16,448 bases of DNA. Source: Firmicutes bacterium AF25-13AC. Lineage in GTDB: Bacteria > Bacillota > Clostridia > Lachnospirales > Lachnospiraceae. This document shows positions 1 through 4,914 of this stretch, one piece after another. Under the pieces are notes generated by a model that saw nothing but the letters and a program-made list of their open reading frames with translations, did no database searches and was not told where the DNA came from. Positions within the stretch are counted from its first letter, which is position 1. Each line of letters opens with the position of its first letter. The stretch is taken from positions 1-16,448 of the forward strand of contig QUFP01000058.1 in assembly GCA_003478935.1 (NCBI GenBank), given 5' to 3'. Position numbers and translations under genes: made by a program.

Positions 1-57
1 AACAGCACTTAAAACCATAGCTGCTGCAAGTGGCATAACAAACATTTTTCTTCTCAT
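1..57 (-). CDS. 5' end of a secreted or lipoprotein gene (partial)
   Basis: Only the first 19 codons are in the window; the gene runs off the left edge on the minus strand. The peptide starts MRRKMFVMPLAAAMVLSAV: a basic n-region (RRK) followed by a hydrophobic core, as in a Sec signal peptide. The ATG at 55-57 is preceded by AGAGGAAAAAAGAT, a good ribosome site. It has its own promoter (118-146) with an operator-like dyad between promoter and start. The position beside a PchR-like AraC regulator suggests a solute-binding protein for iron or siderophore uptake, but nothing in these 19 residues shows that. The product is therefore unknown beyond being exported. Confidence 0.6.
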   Translation of the reverse strand, partial: MRRKMFVMPLAAAMVLSAV

Positions 58-93
58 ATCTTTTTTCCTCTTTTCTTTTTAAATTTATATTAT

Positions 94-109
94 GTTAGTT
101 ATAACTAAC
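94..109. promoter_or_regulatory. 16-bp perfect palindromic operator-like site (copy 1)
   Basis: GTTAGTTATAACTAAC is its own reverse complement. It lies 8 bases past the -10 box of the promoter at 118-146 and 36 bases before the start codon of the leftmost gene, where a bound protein would block initiation. Two more sites of the form GTTAG-N6-CTAAY occur before the next two minus-strand genes. The shape resembles DtxR/IdeR-type iron boxes (TTAG...CTAA), which is an inference from memory. Confidence 0.6.
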
Positions 110-117
110 CAATGCAT

Positions 118-146
118 ATTTTATCTAGTACCGATTCAAATCTCAA
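118..146 (-). promoter_or_regulatory. sigma-A promoter for the leftmost gene
   Basis: Read on the minus strand: -35 TTGAGA (141-146), a 17-base spacer, and -10 TAAAAT (118-123). Transcription would start near 111, at the edge of the palindrome at 94-109. The promoter overlaps no coding sequence and lies just beyond the AraC gene's stop codon. Confidence 0.6.
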
Positions 147-158
147 TGACCAAACAGA

Positions 159-1181
159 CTATTTTCTATCCATTTGGACATTCTTTTTATATTCTGTCGG
201 TGTCATTTTGTATTCAGAGCAAAAAGCAGATGTGAATTTATTCGGATTAATATATCCAATTTTTGCAGCTATCTCAGCTACCGACAATTGCCCTTCCCTT
301 AACATTTTCTCTGCAATTTGCAGCCGATAGGTACGGCAATAAGTATAGATCGGAACACCATACATTTCCTTAAAACATTTTTTTAATGAAGTCGGCGATA
401 TCTCAAATCGCTCTGCTAACTCCTCAATTGTATAGTGTTCTGTAATATGTTCTACTACAAAATCGTGAATCTTTAAAACGCAATCTCTTTGTGCTTTTGA
501 AAAATAAACATAATCTTTCCTGCCAGCATCAAAATTCATTTCTGTCAATATTAGCAAAAGTTCCAGCAGCTTTATTTTACTATAACTAGGCTTTAAATGA
601 TCTTGTACCGTGTACAATTCTGAACATATATGCTGAATCGTCTCATTTGCACGCACCATATAAAAATCCTGTTTTTCTGAAAATGCTAAAATTCGATTTA
701 GATCAATCGAAAGAAGTGATAAAATCTGCTTCATCTCTTCTGTAATTTCTGCAAAATCAATCGTAACTGTTATGCCATGGTAATGAGAGGTTGAAAAAGA
801 TGATGTGTGTGATTTTCCCTGCAAAGAACAAATGGATAAATCACCAGTTGTCATGTAACAATAACTATATTCTCCAAAAGTACATTCAGACCGCCCCTCT
901 CTGCAATAATTAATTTCAAGAAAATTCGTCCGAGGATTTTGCGTTTTGTTGCAATACTTCATATGCATATCATTATAGACTAGTTCCATACCTGGAAATA
1001 CTGAATAGGCAGCAATGTCTCCAGTACCACTTTCATTTTCAAGATGAAATGTTGAACATAGTGATCCTTCATTTTTTTCTTTAACAGAAGGACCATACAA
1101 ATCAACACTTTTCAATTTGCCACTAGGCTTGGATGATGCAAAAAGTATCGTTTCAGCAGTTTTATATGGATTTTGTAACAC
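159..1181 (-). CDS. AraC-family transcriptional regulator (PchR-like)
   Basis: 340 residues. The C-terminal ~100 residues form a two-helix-turn-helix AraC domain: the first motif is around YTIEELAERFEISPTSLKKC and the second around LSVAEIAAKIGYINPNKF, ending with the usual F...Y..TP.EY signature. The N-terminal ~220 residues are a cupin-like effector domain with the CREGRSE.....Y.....GD pattern seen in PchR/YbtA-type siderophore regulators of clostridia. The start is a GTG at 1179-1181, chosen because AAAGGA lies 8 bases upstream. It has its own promoter and an operator-like dyad. It probably controls metal or siderophore uptake, perhaps including the secreted protein gene just downstream. 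The truncated AraC sensor at 13429-14064 is a distant homologue of its N-terminal part. Confidence 0.85.
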   Translation of the reverse strand: MLQNPYKTAETILFASSKPSGKLKSVDLYGPSVKEKNEGSLCSTFHLENESGTGDIAAYSVFPGMELVYNDMHMKYCNKTQNPRTNFLEINYCREGRSECTFGEYSYCYMTTGDLSICSLQGKSHTSSFSTSHYHGITVTIDFAEITEEMKQILSLLSIDLNRILAFSEKQDFYMVRANETIQHICSELYTVQDHLKPSYSKIKLLELLLILTEMNFDAGRKDYVYFSKAQRDCVLKIHDFVVEHITEHYTIEELAERFEISPTSLKKCFKEMYGVPIYTYCRTYRLQIAEKMLREGQLSVAEIAAKIGYINPNKFTSAFCSEYKMTPTEYKKNVQMDRK

Positions 1182-1248
1182 GTTTATTTCCTTTCCAACA
1201 TTCTTTTGCAGATTCTTACTCTGTTCGCATTCTAAGTGTTCTTTTTAA

Positions 1249-1264
1249 GTTAGTGTATTCTAAT
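1249..1264. promoter_or_regulatory. 16-bp operator-like dyad (copy 2), before the AraC gene
   Basis: GTTAGTGTATTCTAAT matches GTTAG-N6-CTAAY with one broken outer pair. Its edge is 8 bases past the -10 box, exactly the spacing seen at copy 1, so the placement looks functional. A second small dyad, CTAAT-N4-ATTAG, overlaps its right edge at 1260-1273. Confidence 0.55.
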
Positions 1265-1271
1265 CATTATT

Positions 1272-1300
1272 AGTATAGTTTTTTTATTTTGTCTTTGCAA
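1272..1300 (-). promoter_or_regulatory. sigma-A promoter for the AraC gene
   Basis: Minus strand: -35 TTGCAA (1295-1300), a 17-base spacer, and -10 TATACT (1272-1277). The predicted start is near 1265, at the edge of the dyad at 1249-1264. The promoter lies in the 125-base gap between the methyltransferase stop and the AraC GTG start, so the AraC gene can be transcribed on its own. Confidence 0.6.
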
Positions 1301-1306
1301 GAAATT

Positions 1307-2161
1307 TCATGAGGAAAACCGCCCTTTATCATTATTATTTTCCGTTTTTTCTCCGGATAACTGCTTGTCCAGTATGATGATTTTGTTTGAAATGTTTCTC
1401 ACAAACGGCAGTTTGTCTAGTAGCTTATAAATCGGCACAAAGGCCGCCATCCCTTCCGTCAGGCTGTGCTCTTCCCTAAATTGAAAATTCGGCATAAGTT
1501 TTGCAAGGGCAGCGCCATTTTTCACACCCCACACAAATTTTGCGTTGCTGGCATCAATGGATTTTTCCTTGAACCGCTTTACAATCATCGGATTCATGAT
1601 TTCCACAAAGACAGTTGCTTGCTGAAAGCGCCCAGAAATCACTGCAAAGATTCGCTGCACGTCCGCTTCTGACAGATACATGGTCAATCCTTCGATGATG
1701 ACCAGCACTGGCACAGTTTTCTCTTTGATTTCATCGCCCCAGTTGTCCATGGCAGACATGGCAATCTGTGAGATCAAGCCGCTCTCCGGCAGGAGTTTTG
1801 CACGCACGACCATCGTTTCCGGCAAGTCAAGATTATACCAGTGTGCATACCCTTTCATCCGATAGCACCGGGTATCCAACCCGCAGGCAATGTTAACCAC
1901 AACGCCACCGGGATGCGCTGCCAGCCACACCGTTGTCAAACGATCTAGCACGATGGTGCGGGCAATAACGCCACTATGCATGGCGGTATCTTTGTCCGCA
2001 AGTGAAAAATCGTAATTGAGTCTGCTGACGATTTCCTCGGCTTTTTTATCACAAATCGCACCGCGGCCTTTGCTTTCTTTTGCTCTGGCATAGATGGTTT
2101 GCAGCATGGTTTCCGGCACACCGGTGAGGTTCATTTTTTCGTTTCGTTCTCCGACAGTCAT
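1307..2161 (-). CDS. class I SAM-dependent methyltransferase (COG3315 / leucine carboxyl methyltransferase-like)
   Basis: 284 residues. The SAM-binding motif I is VVVNIACGLDTR (about 87-98), followed by YNLDLPETM (motif II, about 109-117, with the acidic pair for the ribose) and VLVIIEGLTMYLSE (about 152-165). These are hallmarks of the LCM/Ppm1 superfamily often annotated as 'O-methyltransferase involved in polyketide biosynthesis'. The substrate is unknown. The ATG at 2161 has AAGGGGG about 8 bases upstream; an in-frame ATG at 2134 is a weaker alternative. The 16-bp dyad at 2183-2198 lies 22 bases before the start. Sharing this site with the AraC gene and the secreted protein gene suggests one metal-responsive regulon. 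Confidence 0.85.
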   Translation of the reverse strand: MTVGERNEKMNLTGVPETMLQTIYARAKESKGRGAICDKKAEEIVSRLNYDFSLADKDTAMHSGVIARTIVLDRLTTVWLAAHPGGVVVNIACGLDTRCYRMKGYAHWYNLDLPETMVVRAKLLPESGLISQIAMSAMDNWGDEIKEKTVPVLVIIEGLTMYLSEADVQRIFAVISGRFQQATVFVEIMNPMIVKRFKEKSIDASNAKFVWGVKNGAALAKLMPNFQFREEHSLTEGMAAFVPIYKLLDKLPFVRNISNKIIILDKQLSGEKTENNNDKGRFSS

Positions 2162-2182
2162 TCCGTTTTCCCCCTTACTAAA

Positions 2183-2198
2183 GTTAGTTTTTTCTAAC
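2183..2198. promoter_or_regulatory. 16-bp operator-like dyad (copy 3), before the methyltransferase
   Basis: GTTAGTTTTTTCTAAC agrees with copy 1 at 13 of 16 positions, and the outer GTTAG/CTAAC arms are intact. It lies 22 bases upstream of the methyltransferase start. I do not see a convincing -10 box at the spacing found at the other two copies (the best is CATAGC), so the promoter here is uncertain. Confidence 0.5.
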
Positions 2199-2211
2199 TC
2201 GCAGTGCTATG

Positions 2212-2240
2212 AAATGCCGCCTTTCAGCGGCATTTTTTTT
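2212..2240 (+). terminator. rho-independent terminator, orphan on the plus strand
   Basis: Stem TGCCGC (2215-2220) pairs with GCGGCA (2227-2232) around loop CTTTCA and is extended by AAA:TTT. Eight T follow (2233-2240). The T-run faces the plus strand, yet no plus-strand gene lies upstream. On the minus strand the tail is only TTTC, so it could act weakly at the end of the HxlR transcript. Confidence 0.65.
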
Positions 2241-2330
2241 CTATATTCAAGAATACGCTGCGTCGCGCCTGCTGTCAAGAGATAAAAGCATTTTCGCTGC
2301 GATGGAAATTGTTTTGTCTGCTATTTGGGA

Positions 2331-2355
2331 TGTAAGAATGCCAAGTACTCTTACA
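2331..2355. repeat. 25-bp imperfect palindromic repeat, copy A
   Basis: Arms TGTAAGAAT and ACTCTTACA flank a 7-base core GCCAAGT. It starts 12 bases beyond the HxlR stop codon and is closely related to the copies at 4338-4360 and 4399-4423. All three keep the same asymmetric core GCC-NN-GT. Confidence 0.65.
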
Positions 2356-2367
2356 TTCTTGGAGACT

Positions 2368-2712
2368 TCATTGAGGCAATCGATTTTGGCTTCCCCAAAT
2401 ACATAATTGATCAAGCACATTCATCAACGATTCCCCTCTTTCTGTCAAAGAATACTCTACCTTAGGTGGAATCTGCGGATATTCCTTTCTGACGATCAGC
2501 TGATCTTCCTCTAACTCTTTTAGATTGCTGCTGAGTGTCTTATCAGTGATTTTCCCCAAATATCGCTTCATCTCATTGAAGCGAACTGGCTGGTATTCCA
2601 TCAGACAATACAAAATCACCATTTTGTGCTTGCCACTGATTAAAGACATTGTGTAGCTGAAACCGGTGTCTGCAAAATTTGCATTTTTAATATATTTTTC
2701 CATGCAAGACAT
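2368..2712 (-). CDS. HxlR-family redox-type transcriptional regulator
   Basis: 114 residues from the preferred ATG (2712); AAAGGA lies about 10 bases upstream, which a TTG at 2718 does not match as well. It is a winged-helix protein with the HxlR pattern: ...SLISGKHKMVILYCLM, RFNEMKRYLGKITDKTLSSNLKELE (recognition helix region), then VRKEYPQIPPKVEYSLTERG (wing). The third residue is a cysteine (MSCMEKY). An N-terminal cysteine before the first helix is the thiol sensor in YodB and HypR, so a redox or electrophile sensor is likely. It is transcribed away from the flavoredoxin-like gene at 2872, with an inverted repeat in between, the classic arrangement of a repressor and its target. Confidence 0.85.
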   Translation of the reverse strand: MSCMEKYIKNANFADTGFSYTMSLISGKHKMVILYCLMEYQPVRFNEMKRYLGKITDKTLSSNLKELEEDQLIVRKEYPQIPPKVEYSLTERGESLMNVLDQLCIWGSQNRLPQ

Positions 2713-2761
2713 TTTCAATTTTTCCTTTACTTTCTTCTATTTTCTTTACTTTCTTTTTAGA

Positions 2762-2788
2762 AAGTACCTGTCTTTATTGACAGTACTT
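2762..2788. promoter_or_regulatory. likely HxlR operator between divergent genes
   Basis: AAGTACCTGTC (2762-2772) and GACAGTACTT (2779-2788) form an inverted repeat of AAGTAC-TGTC around six bases, with one extra C in the left arm. It overlaps the -35 region of the flavoredoxin promoter and lies between the two divergent starts, fitting a site where the HxlR protein represses both genes. Confidence 0.5.
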
Positions 2789-2814
2789 GTTCTTTTTCCA
2801 ATGCGTGTTATTAT
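2787..2814 (+). promoter_or_regulatory. probable promoter of the flavoredoxin-like gene
   Basis: -35 TTGTTC (2787-2792), a 16-base spacer and -10 TATTAT (2809-2814). A perfect TTGACA at 2777-2782 lacks a -10 at proper distance. The -35 abuts the inverted repeat at 2762-2788. The assignment is tentative. Confidence 0.4.
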
Positions 2815-2871
2815 TATAGCAGATGGCGAAAGAAAGTCAATCAAAAAAAACGATAAACGGAGGTTTTTATT

Positions 2872-3444
2872 ATGAAAAAAGATCTGGGCGTTAAGCCGTA
2901 TCTGTTTCCAATGCCGGTTTTATTAATTGCAACCTACGGTGAAAATGATAAAGTGGACGTGATGAATATGGCATGGGGTGGTATCTGTGCTGCAAATATG
3001 GTTTCTCTGAATATTGATGCTGACCACAAAACATCCGAAAATATCAAAAAGCGTGGTGCTTTTACCTTAAGCATTGCTGATATTCCTCATATTGAAGCTG
3101 CAGACTTTTTTGGCATTGCATCAGGAAATAAGATGGACGACAAGTTTGAGCGCACTGGCTTAACAGCTGTAAAAAGCGAAAAGGTTGATGCACCAGTTGT
3201 ACAGGAATTCCCACTTACCTTAGAGTGCAAGGTTGTAGAGGACAAAGAGGAAGTCTACGGACATCATGTAATTGGTGAGATCGTTGGCGTATTGGCAGAT
3301 GAATCTGTATTAGACGAGCAGGGTAAGGTTGATCCTACCAAGTTAAATGCATTTGTATTTGATCAGTTCCAGAGTGGCTACTATGCGATCGGCGAAAAGG
3401 TTGGTCAGGCATGGCACACTGGTGCACCTCTGATGAAGAAATAA
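2872..3444 (+). CDS. flavoredoxin / flavin reductase-like FMN-binding protein
   Basis: 190 residues with the flavin-reductase (DIM6/NTAB) fold pattern: PMPVLLIATY near residue 14 (strand entering the FMN site), a central NMAWGG segment, then ...HKTSENIKKRGAFTLSIAD (about 52-70), which is the H.T..NI...GEF-type signature of flavoredoxins, and a C-terminal ...YYAIGEKVGQAWHTG stretch. It binds FMN and either carries electrons or reduces flavin in the cytoplasm; the real partner is unknown. The ATG at 2872 is preceded by AACGGAGG about 7 bases away. It is monocistronic, ending at a terminator just downstream, and probably under control of the divergent HxlR regulator. Confidence 0.9.
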   Translation: MKKDLGVKPYLFPMPVLLIATYGENDKVDVMNMAWGGICAANMVSLNIDADHKTSENIKKRGAFTLSIADIPHIEAADFFGIASGNKMDDKFERTGLTAVKSEKVDAPVVQEFPLTLECKVVEDKEEVYGHHVIGEIVGVLADESVLDEQGKVDPTKLNAFVFDQFQSGYYAIGEKVGQAWHTGAPLMKK

Positions 3445-3464
3445 AAAAATTGCGATTAAAAAGG

Positions 3465-3524
3465 CCATCGAAGCTAGAAGGCATGACACGAAGTGTTGTA
3501 TTTTCTCAGTCCCGATGGTTTTTT
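3465..3524. terminator. bidirectional terminator between convergent genes
   Basis: CCATCG (3465-3470) pairs with CGATGG (3513-3518), followed by six T. A small inner hairpin ACAC-GAA-GTGT sits in the long loop. On the minus strand the mirror tail is CCTTTTTAAT, so it can also end transcripts from the AlkD-type gene. Confidence 0.5.
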
Positions 3525-3583
3525 GATGTTGGAAAATTCTATTTACGATTTTCATCACTTTGTTATCATCCATAAAGCTTATT

Positions 3584-4312
3584 TCAAGAACGGATGCGCA
3601 GCATACAAAGCTGCTGCTTCATTTCCGGCGTAATTCGGAGGCTCTCCACTGCCTTTTGAATGGTCTTGTTGTGAGTCCAGGTATCCAGCCGTCTGGTTGT
3701 CAGCCAGGGCAACGCAGCTTCCGGCTGCTTGGCTAGGGCCGTCGCAAAGTACCACGCTCTCATCATATTCAGATAGTATTCTTCGCTGTGTACATCTGCC
3801 ACCCAGCCAAGATACTCCGTTCGAAATTCTTCATCCAAATAATATCGCATCAGCATTCCCATAGCATAGCGCACGGTATAGATCTTGTCAGAGTTCAGCC
3901 ATCGGCGGATGGGTATCAGGAGTTCTTCTTTGTGCTTTGCGAAAACCTTGGGACAAAAGCAGTCACAGGTAGCCCAATTATCAATATAGGGTAGAAACTT
4001 CTCCGTTTCCACCAGTGCTGTGTCATAATCCTTAATGTTTTCCACAAGAAACGCATGAAGATTATTTTCCTCATAGTATTTGTGAGGTAGACTGTTCAAA
4101 AAGGATTCTGCCTGCTTCGTGCCCGAGATCTCCTTTGCCAACTTCCGCAACATCGGTGTCCGCACACCGATGATCGTTTCTGATGGTACAGTAGGCATCA
4201 GCTTGCTTTGAAATGCCTGATAGGATTTATCCTGCAAGGCAACTATTTTTTCTAAAATATCTACGTGAGATTTCTGAAGCATTTCTGCTCCGATGGATTC
4301 GCTGTTTTTCAT
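3584..4312 (-). CDS. AlkD-type DNA alkylation repair protein (HEAT-like glycosylase)
   Basis: 242 residues from the ATG at 4312, which has AAAGGAG about 11 bases upstream; an upstream extension to 4378 would cross the palindromic repeat and lacks such a site. The family removes bulky or cationic alkylated bases such as 7-methylguanine and is built of HEAT-like helical repeats. The match rests on GVRTPMLRKLAKEI (about 49-62), DNWATCDCFCPKVF (tryptophan and aspartate at the positions of the AlkD DNA-contact/catalytic pair), RRWLNSDKIYTVRYAMGMLM, and the C-terminal WTHNKTIQKAVESLRI. It is monocistronic and convergent with the flavoredoxin-like gene. Two copies of a palindromic repeat flank its promoter region, so it may be repressed by whatever binds there. 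Confidence 0.85.
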   Translation of the reverse strand: MKNSESIGAEMLQKSHVDILEKIVALQDKSYQAFQSKLMPTVPSETIIGVRTPMLRKLAKEISGTKQAESFLNSLPHKYYEENNLHAFLVENIKDYDTALVETEKFLPYIDNWATCDCFCPKVFAKHKEELLIPIRRWLNSDKIYTVRYAMGMLMRYYLDEEFRTEYLGWVADVHSEEYYLNMMRAWYFATALAKQPEAALPWLTTRRLDTWTHNKTIQKAVESLRITPEMKQQLCMLRIRS

Positions 4313-4337
4313 AGTATATCGTCTCCTTTTTGGAATC

Positions 4338-4360
4338 ATAAGAGTGCCGAGTACTCTTAT
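4338..4360. repeat. 25-bp-class imperfect palindromic repeat, copy B
   Basis: Arms ATAAGAGT and ACTCTTAT flank the core GCCGAGT. It lies 25 bases upstream of the AlkD-type start codon, overlapping the expected transcription start; a TATAAG at the arm could serve as the -10 box on the minus strand. This is operator placement. Confidence 0.65.
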
Positions 4361-4398
4361 ATACTTACTCTTTTTCACAACAAATTTTCCTTATTTGA

Positions 4399-4423
4399 TG
4401 TAAGAGTGCCTGGTACTCTTACA
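4399..4423. repeat. 25-bp imperfect palindromic repeat, copy C
   Basis: Arms TGTAAGAGT and ACTCTTACA flank the core GCCTGGT. It is about 87 bases upstream of the AlkD-type start, just before the IS605-like remnant. Its spacing from copy B (61 bases between left edges) is close to six helical turns, which would suit DNA looping. Confidence 0.65.
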
Positions 4424-4424
4424 C

Positions 4425-4673
4425 TCTCTTGTTTCTGCCGGATACATTCTGGCAGAAGAAAAAAGTGGGCGTTGTCAATCGCCCGGTGATGTATCCGCAA
4501 TCTCATGTACCTGAGAACGCGAGCAAAAGCGCAGTCTGGGAGCATCTATTGGATGATGCGAGGACCAGATGGACGAGATACAAACTTCTGATGTGACCCC
4601 GCGTCATATCATACCTATCGGGTAACGGAGTCCTTAGCAAGCCCCGATCCCTTTAGGGTCGGGAGTAATTGAC
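4425..4673 (+). mobile_element. right-end remnant of an IS200/IS605 (TnpB) element, possible guide-RNA scaffold
   Basis: The segment ends in CCCGATCC-CTTTA-GGGTCGGG (4643-4663), an 8-bp stem with one G-T pair, followed by AGTAATTGAC (4664-4673). This matches my memory of right ends of TnpB-carrying IS605-group elements in Firmicutes, whose terminal hairpin also ends the guide (re/omega) RNA scaffold. The 200 bases before it are GC-rich and structured, and no full TnpB frame survives. One short frame reads ...GYILAEEKSGRCQ, reminiscent of a TnpB C-terminus, but this is weak. The left end and tnpB body are missing. If an RNA were made, the guide would begin at 4674 with CCATTAGAAACG. No search was possible. 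Confidence 0.5.
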
Positions 4674-4684
4674 CCATTAGAAAC

Positions 4685-4702
4685 GTGCGCCGCAAGGCGC
4701 AC
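4685..4702. other. perfect GNRA-loop hairpin
   Basis: GTGCGCC (4685-4691) and GGCGCAC (4696-4702) form a 7-bp perfect stem closed by a GCAA tetraloop. It sits 12 bases after the IS605-like end and 4 bases before the terminator. There is no T-run of its own, so it looks like part of a structured RNA. Confidence 0.5.
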
Positions 4703-4706
4703 AGTT

Positions 4707-4745
4707 AAAACGCCAGCATCCGACATGCGGCTGCTGGCGTTTTTT
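4707..4745. terminator. strong, largely bidirectional terminator
   Basis: AAAACGCCAGCA (4707-4718) pairs with TGCTGGCGTTTT (4732-4743) around a 13-base loop and ends in six T (4740-4745). The minus-strand copy ends in GTTTT, so it can also stop transcription coming from the ATPase gene. Confidence 0.75.
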
Positions 4746-4914
4746 AAACAGGCCTTATAATGCCTTTTGACAAACCACGATAGTACTTGTTCAAGAGCAG
4801 ATGGGAACCAATCATTTGTCAGGCTTTTTTTAGCAAGTCAATTCTTGCCCTTGCGGTTCTCGGAGCCAAGATTGATTCATGGAATCCCTCCATTCCTTGC
4901 GATTTTCCAAACCC
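4746..4914. other. non-coding gap between ATPase stop and terminator
   Basis: I find no gene here. Short minus-strand frames exist, such as one ending LLLNKYYRGLSKGIIRPV just before the terminator, but none has a convincing ribosome site or a recognised family. They could be the tail of a lost gene. Confidence 0.3.

Noticed and set aside
2666..2875. Plus-strand 69-codon frame before the flavoredoxin-like gene
   Set aside because: Overlaps the HxlR 5' end and the divergent operator; phenylalanine-rich translation of T-rich DNA, no ribosome site.
2331..4423. The three palindromes as a CRISPR array
   Set aside because: Spacing is irregular (about 2 kb and 61 bases), only three copies, and no spacers of equal size or cas genes.
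4425..4745. Structured segment as a riboswitch or T-box leader
   Set aside because: No gene follows on the plus strand, no T-box or known riboswitch core recognised; the end hairpin with AGTAATTGAC fits an IS605-type right end better.
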